DNA of 64,000 nt from Granulosicoccus sp045106855 (GTDB taxonomy: Bacteria; Pseudomonadota; Gammaproteobacteria; Granulosicoccales; Granulosicoccaceae): positions 1 to 64,000 of the forward strand of contig JBGCFI010000031.1 in the NCBI GenBank assembly GCA_045106855.1. The letters run 5' to 3'. The notes under the pieces are model-generated. The model was not told the origin of the DNA and ran no database searches. It was given only the letters and a program-made list of their open reading frames with translations. The first letter of the stretch is position 1; the number at the start of each line of letters is the position of its first letter. Both the position numbers and the translations under genes were made by a program. Of this stretch, positions 25,566 to 35,063 are shown in pieces.

Positions 25566-26409
25566 ACATCTTTGTATTGTTGGTCTGGGCATGATTGGCG
25601 GGTCGCTCGCTGGCGCGCTGAAAAAACGTGGATTTACCGGTCAAATTAGTGCCCTGGTTCGTAAGTCGAGTGTTGGAGAGCGCGGTGTCGAGCTGGGACT
25701 GATCGATCAATATTCGACAGATCCGGCCACCATCATTCCACATGCCGACATGATTATGCTGGCCGTACCCATGCTCAGTATGCGGCAACAATTGTCTGCT
25801 ATTTCCGAACATCTGACGACGACAGCGATCGTTACCGACGCTGGTAGTGTTAAAGCGCCGTTCATTGAAGATGCGCAGGCGGCTATCAGTGATATGTCGC
25901 GGGTCGTGCCTGGTCACCCAATCGCCGGCCGGGAAAAAACCGGTGTAAATGCAGCTGATGCCTCTTTGTATGTGAACCGCAGGGTTCTTTTAACTCCCGT
26001 TGCGCAAACCTCCAGTGAAGCAATTGCTGCTGTACAGCAACTGTGGGAACTTGCAGGTGCTGCCGTTGAATGTCTCTCGCCTGAGCATCATGACAGGGTG
26101 CTGGCTGCGACAAGTCATTTGCCACATATTCTGGCTTATGCGCTGGTGGACACCCTTGCTACGCAGCAGGAAGCAGAGGAAATCTTTCGTTACGCGGCAG
26201 GTGGTTTCAGGGATTTCTCACGAATTGCGTCCAGTGACCCGGTGATGTGGCGTGATGTCTGCTTGAGTAACAAGGATGCCATATTGCAGTCTATGGATAG
26301 TCTGGATGCGCATTTGAAGTCCTTGCGAACAGCTATAGCCACCTCTGATGCCGATGCCATCGAGGATACGTTCCTACGCGCCAAAACAGCAAGAGACTCA
26401 TTCATTTAA
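25555..26409 (+). CDS. tyrA: Prephenate dehydrogenase
   Basis: TyrA oxidises prephenate (or arogenate) in tyrosine synthesis. I start it at the GTG at 25555 (284 residues), because the protein then begins just before the NAD motif VGLGMIGGSL; the open frame goes back to a TTG at 25519, deeper inside pheA. Other motifs are ADMIMLAVPM, TDAGSVK, VPGHPIAG and the helical dimerisation half (ATSHLPHILAYAL). It has no chorismate mutase domain, unlike enteric TyrA. Neither hisC between pheA and tyrA nor a fusion to aroA is present, both of which occur in relatives. rfbA follows 50 bases later. Confidence 0.92.
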   Translation: MPCKHLCIVGLGMIGGSLAGALKKRGFTGQISALVRKSSVGERGVELGLIDQYSTDPATIIPHADMIMLAVPMLSMRQQLSAISEHLTTTAIVTDAGSVKAPFIEDAQAAISDMSRVVPGHPIAGREKTGVNAADASLYVNRRVLLTPVAQTSSEAIAAVQQLWELAGAAVECLSPEHHDRVLAATSHLPHILAYALVDTLATQQEAEEIFRYAAGGFRDFSRIASSDPVMWRDVCLSNKDAILQSMDSLDAHLKSLRTAIATSDADAIEDTFLRAKTARDSFI

Positions 26410-26459
26410 GGTGGGCGAACTGCTGTGAATAATTTGTATCGACAACAGAGGAGAACATC

Positions 26460-27329
26460 GTGAAAGGCATCATTCTGGCTGGCGGCTCGGGTACTCGGCT
26501 GCATCCAATGACAACGGCTATCTCCAAGCAAATGATGCCGGTGTATGACAAGCCGATGATCTACTACCCGTTATCGGTGTTGATGCTGGCTGATATCACC
26601 GAAATACTTATTATTTCAACACCGCGCGATTTACCGCAGTTTGAGGCGCTATTGGGTACAGGTGAGCAGTTCGGTTTACATTTTTCCTACAAGGTACAAC
26701 CAAGCCCGGATGGACTGGCGCAGGCGTTCATTCTTGGTGAGGAATTTATCGATGGTGATTCCTGTGCTCTGATACTCGGCGATAACATCTTCTACGGCCA
26801 CGATTTGCCACCCCAGCTATCCAGAGCATCCAAGCGTGATTCAGGCGCAACCGTGTTTGCCTACCATGTTGAAGATCCAGAACGTTATGGCGTAGTTGAG
26901 TTTGATCGTGACGGTGTCGTGATGTCACTCGAAGAAAAACCGGCAGAACCCAAATCGTCTTATGCTGTTACAGGTTTGTATTTTTACGATGAAAAAGTGG
27001 TTGAATATGCAAAGGCTATCAAGCCTTCGGCACGCGGTGAGCTGGAAATAACAGATCTGAACAATCGTTATCTGGCAGAGGGTGCATTGCACGTGGAAAC
27101 CATGGGTCGAGGTCTGGCCTGGCTGGATACCGGGACACCCGATTCCTTGATTGAAGCCGCCCAGTTTGTTGCAACGCTGGAACGCCGGCAGGGACTCAAA
27201 GTGTCTTGTCCGGAAGAAATCGCATTTCGTAAAGGAATTATCAGTCGTGAAGCGCTTCAAGCGCATGCGAAGCGTCTGGGAAAATCTCGGTACGGTGCTT
27301 ACTTGCAACGTGTTGTCGATGAGTCCTGA
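26460..27329 (+). CDS. rfbA: Glucose-1-phosphate thymidylyltransferase
   Basis: RfbA/RmlA makes dTDP-glucose from dTTP and glucose-1-phosphate, the first step to dTDP-rhamnose and other deoxysugars. The 289 residues match the family. The nucleotide motif is LAGGSGTRLHPMT (about 6-18), followed by KQMMPVYDKPMIYYPLS, LGDNIFYGH and RGLAWLDTGT. The start is GTG at 26460 after GAGGAG. rfbB, C and D are absent nearby, so the product feeds genes elsewhere. It interrupts the usual tyrA-aroA neighbourhood. Confidence 0.94.
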   Translation: MKGIILAGGSGTRLHPMTTAISKQMMPVYDKPMIYYPLSVLMLADITEILIISTPRDLPQFEALLGTGEQFGLHFSYKVQPSPDGLAQAFILGEEFIDGDSCALILGDNIFYGHDLPPQLSRASKRDSGATVFAYHVEDPERYGVVEFDRDGVVMSLEEKPAEPKSSYAVTGLYFYDEKVVEYAKAIKPSARGELEITDLNNRYLAEGALHVETMGRGLAWLDTGTPDSLIEAAQFVATLERRQGLKVSCPEEIAFRKGIISREALQAHAKRLGKSRYGAYLQRVVDES

Positions 27330-27334
27330 GCACG

Positions 27335-28024
27335 ATGAATATCGTAGAACAGACTATCCAATCACGTAAGACTTCGAAAGTTCTCCTGCCAGTAGAACTA
27401 CGTCATGAACAGCAAGCGCTTTGGCGTGAGGAGCACACCGAAGTATTGCATGCCATGCTCAATTCCGCTGCCTGGGCACCGTTTCACAAAAGAGCTCATG
27501 CGGATCACTGTGAGTCGGAAATGAACGCTCCTATGCCATGGAGATTTCATGTGGTAAATCCTGCGGCCTGCACAAAACTGTTGGTTTTCCTCGAAAATCA
27601 GGCCAACGCGCATACAGATTCAAAATGGAGTCGAGCGTGGCAATCCAAGATCAAAGAGATGGTCTCTGCCTGCGGTGTGCTGGTACAGGCTACGTGGTTG
27701 CCAGATCCTGCGGAAAGTGCAGATGGGCCCACGGACGCTCAAACACCAGCATTCAATCAGAAAAATGTCGAGCACGTAGCGGCGGCATCCAGTGCCGTGC
27801 AAAGCCTGCTACTAGCAGCCCAGTCGCACGATTGGTTAAGTTACTGGTCCAGTGGCGGTATCCTGCGAGACGAAGAGACATTTGATTACATGGGTATTAA
27901 CCGGCGTGAAAAATTGCTGGGCTCGGTATTTCTGTCACCTCAAGCACATACAGCAGCACGTATTATCGACGGTGGGTTGAGAGAACAGCGTGGAGACCTG
28001 GCGGGTTGGGTCAATTGGGTATAA
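27335..28024 (+). CDS. Nitroreductase-family protein
   Basis: 229 residues. The pattern is that of FMN-dependent nitroreductases: an early SRKTSK motif for the FMN phosphate, AAWAPFHKRAH near 48-58, a HVAAASSAVQSLLLAAQSHDW helix at about 148-168, and YMGI...KLLGSVFLS near the end. Such enzymes use NAD(P)H to reduce nitro compounds, quinones or flavins; the substrate is unknown. It is 5 bases downstream of rfbA and probably co-transcribed with it. Confidence 0.8.
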   Translation: MNIVEQTIQSRKTSKVLLPVELRHEQQALWREEHTEVLHAMLNSAAWAPFHKRAHADHCESEMNAPMPWRFHVVNPAACTKLLVFLENQANAHTDSKWSRAWQSKIKEMVSACGVLVQATWLPDPAESADGPTDAQTPAFNQKNVEHVAAASSAVQSLLLAAQSHDWLSYWSSGGILRDEETFDYMGINRREKLLGSVFLSPQAHTAARIIDGGLREQRGDLAGWVNWV

Positions 28025-28152
28025 CGGCCGTTCGCAATTAAAACGTGATTGCTGGCGCATTAGTCACATTCACTTACTTCTTGTGTGGTTGTAATTAAAA
28101 ATAATCGTATTAGCATTCACGTTATCAACTCAATGAAGGCGTGAATACGAGC

Positions 28153-29178
28153 ATGTTGTTACCCGGAAAGAAAAGCGTAAGTGCATTTTTTATATCTGCG
28201 CTAGTCGCAGCAGCAGGAAGCGTGTTAGCTGCAGATGAGGTAAACGTGTACTCTTACCGCCAGCCATTTTTAACGAAACCGATTTTTGATGCGTTCACTA
28301 AAGATAGCGGTATTAAAGTCAACACGGTTTTCGCCAAGAAAGGGCTGGTAGAGCGTCTGGTCAATGAAGGGGACAACAGCCCGGCTGACCTTATTATTAC
28401 CGCCGACATTGGCAGGCTTGATGGTGCATTGCGACTAGGTGTAACGCAAAGCGTATCGTCTGCCGTGCTGGAAAATAATATTCCTGCCGAATTCCGCGAT
28501 CCGGACGGTCATTGGTTTGGCCTCACCAATCGCGCCCGGCTCATCGTAACGTCAAAGGATAGAGTCACAGATGGCGATATTGCGACCTATGAAGACCTGG
28601 CCAAAGCTCAGTTCAAGGGGAAAATCTGTACGCGTAGTGGAAAGCATGAGTATATGGTTGCGCTAATCGCCTCTGTCATTGCTCATTCCGGTGAAGAGGC
28701 CGCTGAAAGCTGGTTAACAGGTGTGAAGGACAATCTTGCGCGCAAACCGGAAGGTAACGATCGTGCTCAGGTAAAAGCGATTTCAGAAGGGGTTTGTGAT
28801 ATCGCCATTATCAATTCCTACTACATGGGTGCGATGTTGACCGATGAAAAGCAATCCGGCTGGGCAGATTCCGTAAATATTGTGTTTCCCAACCAAGGAG
28901 GGCGAGGCACGCATATGAACATCAGTGGAATTTCCCTGACTAAAAGCGCCCCGAATCGGGATAACGCCGTCCAGCTTATGGAGTTTCTGGCAGGAGATCT
29001 GGCGCAACGCATGTACGCAGAGCAGAATCACGAGTACCCGGTCAAACAGGATGTCACCGCATCCGGACTCGTTCAGTCCTGGGGTGAATTTGAGTACGAT
29101 GCTTTACCGCTTGCCGAAATCGCAAAGCATCGCGTCAATGCCACGAAGATGGTTGACAGAGTTGGATACGATGGCTGA
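28153..29178 (+). CDS. Iron(III) ABC transporter substrate-binding protein
   Basis: Periplasmic ferric-iron-binding protein of the FutA/AfuA/FbpA type. The start may be the GTG at 28141 or the ATG at 28153 (341 residues used). A signal peptide ends near GSVLA-ADEV. The mature protein opens with EVNVYSYRQP and has FAKKGLVERL, PADLIITADIGRL, and paired tyrosines in NSYYMGAM that normally ligate Fe(III). No permease or ATPase is adjacent, so it must use partners elsewhere. The iron regulator gene fur lies 155 bases downstream on the other strand. Confidence 0.88.
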   Translation: MLLPGKKSVSAFFISALVAAAGSVLAADEVNVYSYRQPFLTKPIFDAFTKDSGIKVNTVFAKKGLVERLVNEGDNSPADLIITADIGRLDGALRLGVTQSVSSAVLENNIPAEFRDPDGHWFGLTNRARLIVTSKDRVTDGDIATYEDLAKAQFKGKICTRSGKHEYMVALIASVIAHSGEEAAESWLTGVKDNLARKPEGNDRAQVKAISEGVCDIAIINSYYMGAMLTDEKQSGWADSVNIVFPNQGGRGTHMNISGISLTKSAPNRDNAVQLMEFLAGDLAQRMYAEQNHEYPVKQDVTASGLVQSWGEFEYDALPLAEIAKHRVNATKMVDRVGYDG

Positions 29179-29262
29179 CGTCCAGAAAAGTAATTACATC
29201 AGGCGATTTACTTGCCCCTTCGTGGAATAGCAAGACTTGGGCAAGTTGAAGTTGTGTATGTT

Positions 29263-29290
29263 CCCAGGCATCGGGTGAGGCGATGCCGGG
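29263..29290 (+). terminator. Hairpin between iron-binding protein gene and fur
   Basis: CCCAGGCATCG...CGATGCCGGG forms a stem of 10 pairs with one bulged base. It is followed by only a short T-rich stretch. It lies between the convergent iron-binding-protein and fur genes and may terminate either one. Confidence 0.35.
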
Positions 29291-29332
29291 ATGGATTGAC
29301 TTTAATGAAGCAGGTATGTTGCTACCACTGAT

Positions 29333-29791
29333 TCAGCGGTTTTTTTTAGATCCTGTTTTTCGAGACCGCAGGCGAGGTGTATCCATCACTTCACCATAGA
29401 GCACTATCTTGTGATCGTTTAGTGTGTAACCCAGTTCGCTGGCGATCTGTTCCAGTCTCTCCTCAATTGCCGGGTCCTTGAATTCGGCTACCTTGCCTGT
29501 TTTAAGACAGACGATATGGTCATGATTGTCGCCAGTATCGAGCTCGAAAATTGCCTGACCACCGTCGAAATGGTGGCGGGTGACCAAGCCGGCAGCCTCA
29601 AACTGAGTCAGGACGCGATAAACGGTTGCCAGCCCGATTTCATTGCCATTCTTGAGTAATGTCTTGTAGACGTCTTCAGCACTCATATGGTGCTGTTCTG
29701 CCTCCTCGAGAATCTCCAGAATGCTGACTCGGGGCAGTGTGACCTTCAGGCCCGCTTTTTTGAGATCAATATTTGCGGTGTTTTGCTTCAT
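29333..29791 (-). CDS. fur: Ferric uptake regulator
   Basis: Fur is the Fe(II)-dependent repressor of iron uptake. The 152 residues show DLKKAGLKVTLPR at the N-terminus, the DNA-recognition helix GLATVYRVLTQFEAAGLV (about 53-70), and the metal site HDHIVC (about 89-94). The position of the second Cys of enteric CxxC is Thr (CLKTGKV), as in Pseudomonas-type Fur. The C-terminal tail is basic (RSRKTGSKKNR). In the window it sits beside an iron-binding protein gene. ATG at 29791. Confidence 0.92.
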   Translation of the reverse strand: MKQNTANIDLKKAGLKVTLPRVSILEILEEAEQHHMSAEDVYKTLLKNGNEIGLATVYRVLTQFEAAGLVTRHHFDGGQAIFELDTGDNHDHIVCLKTGKVAEFKDPAIEERLEQIASELGYTLNDHKIVLYGEVMDTPRLRSRKTGSKKNR

Positions 29792-30035
29792 GGGGGCCAG
29801 GGCTAGCGTGTTTGAACGAAGATTCTACACGTAAAGCCACAATAAAAAAATGGGTATCGCCAAGCGAAGCAAGCCACAGTCTGGGCAAGGTTACAAGGAG
29901 GTGAGCATTTTTGGTGCATTCAGATTCGGCTTACTCATGCATACGGTTCACAACTTTTCCGGTAAGCCGTTGCAGTTGACGTCGCAGGCCTGAGGCGGTG
30001 GTAACATTCACGACTGCTTCAATACGGGATCTATC

Positions 30036-31373
30036 GTGACTCAAGCCTCCGCCCATTTGTCTTCCAGTAAACGTTTTGTTCTCGAACCCGGCAACTCGCT
30101 GACGGGTGAAATCGCAGTACCGGGCGATAAATCCATGTCTCATCGTTCGATGATGTTCGGTTCAATAGCCAACGGCGTGACCGAAGTATCCGGATTTTTA
30201 GAAGGTGAAGACAGCCTGCATACCCTTGACGCATTTCGAGCCATGGGTGTTCGTATTGAACGCGGTGGGCCCGGTCAGGTAACTCTGTACGGCAAGGGGG
30301 TGGATGCTCTGGTTCCGCCTGAATCCACTATCTATCTCGGCAATTCCGGCACGGGTATGCGCTTGCTGACAGGGCTACTGGCCGGGCTGCGCATTCCATG
30401 TGTTCTGGCAGGAGATGCATCTCTCACGGGCAGGCCCATGCGCCGAATTACACAGCCATTGAGCGAGATGGGCGCCATGATTTCCACCTCGGACGGTGGC
30501 ACGCCTCCCTTAACGATTTCTCAGAGCGGAACCTTGTCTGCCATTGAATACACCTGCCCGATCGCAAGCGCACAGGTCAAGTCAGCCGTGCTTCTGGCGG
30601 GTTTGCACGCGAAAGGCAGAACCACGGTTCATGAGCCTGCCGTAACGCGAGATCACACGGAGCGTATGTTGCGAGGTTTCGGTGTCGAGCTCTCAATTGA
30701 CGGTTTATCAGCCAGCATTGAAGGAGGGCAGACGCTGACCGCCACCACTCTGACAGTACCTGCGGATATTTCATCCGCAGCATTTTTTCTGGTTGGCGCA
30801 GCCATGACACCCGGTTCTCAGTTGCTGCTGAAAAGTGTTGGCATGAACCCGACTCGTACCGGGGTTATCGATATTCTCAAGTTAATGGGCGCTGACATCT
30901 CAATAGACAATCCGCGGGAAACTGGTGGAGAACCTGTCGCCGACCTTTTAGTTCGAGGCACCCAGCTCAGCGGCATCCACGTTCCTGAAGAGCTTGTTTC
31001 CCTGGCCATTGATGAGTTTCCAGCACTATTTGTTGCGGCAGCCTCTGCCAGCGGAACCACCGTTGTCAGTGGTGCTGAGGAACTGAGGGTGAAAGAAACC
31101 GATCGTATTCAGGTCATGGCGGATGGCTTGCGGGCACTGGGTGCTGACATTACAGACACCCCTGATGGCGCGCATATCGTTGGCAAGCGTCTGACCGGCG
31201 GTATTGCGGATAGTTGCGGTGATCACAGGACGGCAATGTCGTTTGCAATGGCATCGCTTATCAGCGATGGTCCGATTACTGTGCTTGATTGCGCCAACGT
31301 CAATACCTCTTTCCCCGGCTTTGCCTCTATCGCCGCAGCGGCAGGCCTCAGGATCATGGAATTAGATGATTAA
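30036..31373 (+). CDS. aroA: 5-enolpyruvylshikimate-3-phosphate synthase
   Basis: AroA makes EPSP from shikimate-3-phosphate and PEP, the sixth step of the shikimate pathway. The 445 residues have PGDKSMSHR (about 29-37), YLGNSGTGMRLL (101-112), GDASLTGRPMRR and VKETDRIQVM. The GNSGTG motif keeps the Gly equivalent to E. coli Gly96. GTG at 30036 follows CGGGA. The preceding 244 bases after fur (29792-30035) hold no gene. Overlaps cmk by 8 bases. Confidence 0.95.
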   Translation: MTQASAHLSSSKRFVLEPGNSLTGEIAVPGDKSMSHRSMMFGSIANGVTEVSGFLEGEDSLHTLDAFRAMGVRIERGGPGQVTLYGKGVDALVPPESTIYLGNSGTGMRLLTGLLAGLRIPCVLAGDASLTGRPMRRITQPLSEMGAMISTSDGGTPPLTISQSGTLSAIEYTCPIASAQVKSAVLLAGLHAKGRTTVHEPAVTRDHTERMLRGFGVELSIDGLSASIEGGQTLTATTLTVPADISSAAFFLVGAAMTPGSQLLLKSVGMNPTRTGVIDILKLMGADISIDNPRETGGEPVADLLVRGTQLSGIHVPEELVSLAIDEFPALFVAAASASGTTVVSGAEELRVKETDRIQVMADGLRALGADITDTPDGAHIVGKRLTGGIADSCGDHRTAMSFAMASLISDGPITVLDCANVNTSFPGFASIAAAAGLRIMELDD

Positions 31374-32049
31374 TGTGCCGGTCATAGCGATTGATGGGCC
31401 CTCTGGCGCCGGTAAAGGCACAGTAGCAAGACTACTGGCTGACCAACTGGGGTATCACTTGCTTGATAGTGGTGCGGTCTATCGAGCAGCCGGTTTGCAC
31501 GCTCTGAAAAGTGGTGCTGATCTGAACGATGAAGCATCCGTCATGGACTGCCTTGAATCCATGAATGCCGTGTTCAAACCTCACCCCGGCGGTGTAAAGG
31601 TCTTTCTGGAGGGGGATGATGTAACCCTGGAGTTACGCTCTGAAGCAACGGCTGCGGCGGCCTCAAAAGTGGCGGTTATGCCCCTTGTCAGAGCAGCTTT
31701 GCTGGATGAACAGCGCAGCTTCAGAATAGCCCCCGGGCTGGTAGCCGATGGCCGGGACATGGGCACGGCGGTGTTCCCGGATGCCGAATTGAAGGTTTTT
31801 CTGTCCGCTTCTGCGGTTGTGAGAGCCGCTCGGAGGGCTAAGCAGTTGAAAGAAAAGGGAATACAGGTTAACATGGCGAGCTTGATACAAGATATAGCTG
31901 CTCGCGATGAACGTGATAGTTCCCGTGAGCATTCTCCATTGATGGCCGCTACAGATGCATTGGTAATAGATTCCAGTGATATTCCGGTGGCCAGGGTGGT
32001 TCAGCAGATTCTTGCTGCGCTGCCTGCCGATGTTGGTGAGCCCACCTGA
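31366..32049 (+). CDS. cmk: Cytidylate kinase
   Basis: Cmk phosphorylates CMP and dCMP. 227 residues; the P-loop is GPSGAGKGT (about 10-18), followed by DSGAVYRA, and VADGRDMGTAVFP (about 124-136), all typical of the bacterial enzyme. The aroA-cmk-rpsA order is conserved in gammaproteobacteria. It overlaps aroA by 8 bases. The 244 bases to rpsA have no gene; they form the leader of rpsA. Confidence 0.96.
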   Translation: MINVPVIAIDGPSGAGKGTVARLLADQLGYHLLDSGAVYRAAGLHALKSGADLNDEASVMDCLESMNAVFKPHPGGVKVFLEGDDVTLELRSEATAAAASKVAVMPLVRAALLDEQRSFRIAPGLVADGRDMGTAVFPDAELKVFLSASAVVRAARRAKQLKEKGIQVNMASLIQDIAARDERDSSREHSPLMAATDALVIDSSDIPVARVVQQILAALPADVGEPT

Positions 32050-32293
32050 CAGGCGTCGAGAGTTATAAACGACCCTGTCTTGAAATGCGGTACTTGCCCG
32101 GACCTCTGGAGTGTCCCTTGCATTGAGATGCAGTGACGAATGGCGGTTTTCTTTGATTTTACGGCTGCCAGACCGACGAAATACCAACCTGCACAACTTA
32201 TGTGCTTCGCCAGGATGGCAAGGCTTTTGAACAACTAACACATTCGCTGTGTCATGAAGACATTGCGTCACTCACCAACAGGTTTACTTTTTA

Positions 32294-33973
32294 ATGTCAG
32301 AATCTTTCGCGGAGCTCTTCGAAGAGAGTATCTCCAAAGCCCAGATGAAAGTCGGTTCCATTCTTACGGGAACAGTTGTCGATATCACGGGCGATTATGT
32401 AATTGTTAACGCAGGACTCAAATCAGAAGGCGCTGTGCCTATCGAAGAGTTCGAAGATGAGAACGGCGAAACCGATGTCAAAATCGGCGATAGCGTAGAA
32501 GTTGCACTCGATTCCGTTGAAGACGGTTTTGGAGAAACAAAACTCTCACGCGAAAAAGCACGTCGTGCACGCTCCTGGACAGTTCTCGAGAGAGCTCAGG
32601 AAAACGACGAAATCATCAAAGGCAACATCACAGGCAAGGTCAAAGGTGGCTTTACCGTCGAAGTTTGCGACATCCGTGCATTCCTGCCTGGTTCACTGGT
32701 CGATGTACGACCCGTACGTGATACCAGCTATCTGGAAGGCAAGGAACTGGAATTCAAGGTTATCAAGCTGGATCAGCGACGCAACAACGTTGTCGTCTCC
32801 CGCCGTGCCGTGGTAGAGAGCGAGTACTCCGCCGAGCGTGAGCAACTGCTTGAGAATCTGCAGGAAGGGCAGGAAATCATGGGTATCGTCAAGAACCTCA
32901 CCGACTACGGCGCGTTTCTTGATCTTGGTGGTATCGATGGTCTTCTACACATTACCGATATGGCCTGGAAGCGCGTCAAGCATCCTTCCGAGGTGGTTGA
33001 AGTCGGTCAGGAAATGCAGGTCAAGGTGCTCAAGTTCGATCGCGAGCGCAACCGTGTATCCCTCGGGCTTAAGCAACTGGGTGAAGATCCATGGGTTGAT
33101 CTCACGCGACGTTATCCTGAAGGCTCTCGCCTGTTCGGCAAGGTTACCAATATTGCTGACTACGGCTGTTTCGTAGAAATCGAGGAAGGTGTTGAAGGTC
33201 TGGTTCACGTTTCTGAAATGGACTGGACCAATCGCAACGTCAACCCGAACAAGGTGGTAGCACTGGGTGATGAAGTTGAGGTCATGATTCTGGACATCGA
33301 CCAGGAACGTCGCCGGATTTCACTGGGTATCAAGCAATGCAAGCCTAACCCTTGGGAAGACTTTTCCGAGTCGTTCAACAAAGGTGACAAGGTCAGCGGC
33401 ACCATCAAGTCAATTACCGATTTCGGTATCTTCATCGGACTGGACGGTGGCATCGATGGTTTGATTCACCTGTCAGATCTTTCATGGAATGAGACCGGCG
33501 ACGAAGCCGTTCATAACTACAAGAAAGGCGATGAGATCGAAGCCGTTGTGTTGGCAGTTGATCCTGAGCGAGAGCGAATCTCACTGGGCGTAAAGCAGAT
33601 TGATCGTGATCCGTTTGGTCAGTTCGTCGCTGACAATCCTAAGGGCAGCATCGTCAAAGGTATCGTCAAGGAAGTTGACCAGAAGCATGCTGTGGTCGAT
33701 CTTGGCGATGGCGTAGAAGGTGTGATCCGGGCCAGCGAAATCGCACGTGAGCGTGTCGAGGATGTTCGGCAGGAGTTCAAGGAAGGTCAGGAAGTGGAAG
33801 CCAAGTTCATCGGTACAGACCGCAAATCGCGCATGCTAAGCCTGTCCATCAAGGCGAAAGATTATGCGGATGAGGCAGAGGCCATGAGCGACTACAACGA
33901 GGCGTCTGCAGAGCCTGCGGGCACCACGCTGGGCGACCTCATGAAGGAGCAGCTCGGTAGTCTGGATAAGTAG
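32294..33973 (+). CDS. rpsA: 30S ribosomal protein S1
   Basis: S1 binds mRNA leaders and brings them to the 30S subunit. The 559 residues match the six-domain gammaproteobacterial form (E. coli 557). Six S1 (OB-fold) repeats lie at about 20-87, 105-171, 190-260, 275-347, 362-434 and 449-518; the last four have the strong GxVxxIxxYGxFV-type core. Acidic, Lys-rich tail. A strong terminator follows at 34043. E. coli S1 represses its own translation through its leader; the 244-base leader here would permit that. Confidence 0.97.
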   Translation: MSESFAELFEESISKAQMKVGSILTGTVVDITGDYVIVNAGLKSEGAVPIEEFEDENGETDVKIGDSVEVALDSVEDGFGETKLSREKARRARSWTVLERAQENDEIIKGNITGKVKGGFTVEVCDIRAFLPGSLVDVRPVRDTSYLEGKELEFKVIKLDQRRNNVVVSRRAVVESEYSAEREQLLENLQEGQEIMGIVKNLTDYGAFLDLGGIDGLLHITDMAWKRVKHPSEVVEVGQEMQVKVLKFDRERNRVSLGLKQLGEDPWVDLTRRYPEGSRLFGKVTNIADYGCFVEIEEGVEGLVHVSEMDWTNRNVNPNKVVALGDEVEVMILDIDQERRRISLGIKQCKPNPWEDFSESFNKGDKVSGTIKSITDFGIFIGLDGGIDGLIHLSDLSWNETGDEAVHNYKKGDEIEAVVLAVDPERERISLGVKQIDRDPFGQFVADNPKGSIVKGIVKEVDQKHAVVDLGDGVEGVIRASEIARERVEDVRQEFKEGQEVEAKFIGTDRKSRMLSLSIKAKDYADEAEAMSDYNEASAEPAGTTLGDLMKEQLGSLDK

Positions 33974-34042
33974 TATTCTGGTCGCAAACCAGTAATTCAG
34001 GCCAGGCAGTGAGCTGGCTGGAGCACTGAGGCGATAACAAGG

Positions 34043-34085
34043 CGGGCTGTTCACGGGAAAACCTGTGAACAGCCCGTTTTTTTTT
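34043..34085 (+). terminator. Rho-independent terminator of rpsA
   Basis: A 15-bp GC-rich stem (CGGGCTGTTCAC...GTGAACAGCCCG with one G-T pair), a four-A loop and a run of nine T from 34077. It lies 70 bases after the rpsA stop and is the clearest intrinsic terminator in the window. Confidence 0.93.
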
Positions 34086-34229
34086 GTCTCGAGTAAGTTA
34101 TTGATTGTTGGCGTTTTCCAGTACACTATAGGCAGGTCGGGCAGGTGTCCTGAGGTACAACGGGTGCTTTATCGCCCATTATTGCTGCACATTGCCGTGG
34201 TGATTACAGAAAAGAAACACAGGTGAAAG

Positions 34230-34583
34230 ATGAGTGATAGGTCTGAGGCGGAACGAAGCCTGACAAAATCTGATCTTATAGAGTCGCTAGCCAGTAACCA
34301 GAGCCATCTTCCACCAAAAGATGTTGAGCTGGCGGTTAAAAGCATTCTGGAGAAAATGAGTGCAGAGCTTGCCAGCGGGGAGCGCATCGAGATTCGCGGG
34401 TTTGGCAGTTTTAGTTTGCATTTCAGGGAGCCGCGCATCGGTCGTAATCCGAAATCGGGTGATGCAGTAGCCCTGCGTGGTAAACATGTGCCGCATTTCA
34501 AACCGGGAAAAGAACTTCGGGAGCGCGTGAACAATGGCACCGGCGGTGTCAATGATGCAACCGAGGATGATACGGAGGACTAG
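34230..34583 (+). CDS. ihfB: Integration host factor beta subunit
   Basis: IHF-beta pairs with IHF-alpha to bend DNA at specific sites. 117 residues, longer than usual (about 94). The HU/IHF core starts LTKSDLIESLA (about 11-21) and includes IEIRGFGSFSLHF and GRNPKSGDAVALRGKHVPHFKPGKELRERV. The extra length is an N-terminal 10 residues and an acidic C-terminal tail ending DATEDDTED. AGGTGA lies 4 bases before the ATG. Confidence 0.93.
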   Translation: MSDRSEAERSLTKSDLIESLASNQSHLPPKDVELAVKSILEKMSAELASGERIEIRGFGSFSLHFREPRIGRNPKSGDAVALRGKHVPHFKPGKELRERVNNGTGGVNDATEDDTED

Positions 34584-34639
34584 GTTCGGCGCGTATCGGA
34601 AATCATAGTCGCGCTGCTACTCTCAATAGTGTTCATGCG

Positions 34640-35035
34640 ATGAACACTGCTGCCTTGTTTAACAGCCACTGGCTGATTGTTGTACACGCCTTTGCCGCCA
34701 TGGCAGCTGTTGCACTAGGCGCGATTCAGTTCTTATCCAGAAAAGGGACTGACAAGCACCGGCTTCTCGGCTACGTCTGGGTGACGCTGATACTGCTAGT
34801 TAGTCTGACGAGCTTTGGCATCTTTAAAATAAGGCTCATTGGCCCTTTCAGCCCCATCCATGTTTTATCGATTCTGACAATAGTCGCTGTCATACGCGCT
34901 GTTCTGGCCATACGCGCTGGTGATGTTCAAAAGCATAAGAAAGGTATGGCGTCGCTCTATGTTCTGGCGCTTTTACTGACGGGTGCGTTTACGCTTTATC
35001 CGGGACGGGTTATGCATCAGGTAATATTCGGCTGA
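34640..35035 (+). CDS. DUF2306 membrane protein
   Basis: 131 residues with four predicted membrane segments (about 10-32, 43-62, 70-92, 103-121). Conserved histidines lie at the segment ends (His15, His39, His73 area, His98, His125), as in the DUF2306/YozB-like membrane family. Function unknown. Starts the stretch of genes inserted between ihfB and lapB. Confidence 0.75.
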   Translation: MNTAALFNSHWLIVVHAFAAMAAVALGAIQFLSRKGTDKHRLLGYVWVTLILLVSLTSFGIFKIRLIGPFSPIHVLSILTIVAVIRAVLAIRAGDVQKHKKGMASLYVLALLLTGAFTLYPGRVMHQVIFG

Positions 35036-35063
35036 TGGCTGGCGTCGGTGGTGTTTTAATGCT

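Noticed and set aside
28099..28113. Fur box before the iron-binding protein gene
   Set aside because: AAATAAT-C-GTATTAG matches only the left half of the 7-1-7 Fur pattern; the right half has too many mismatches to call.
30336..30371. Glyphosate-insensitive (class II) AroA
   Set aside because: The YLGNSGTGMR motif keeps the Gly equivalent to E. coli Gly96, and no CP4-type motif is evident; insensitivity cannot be claimed.
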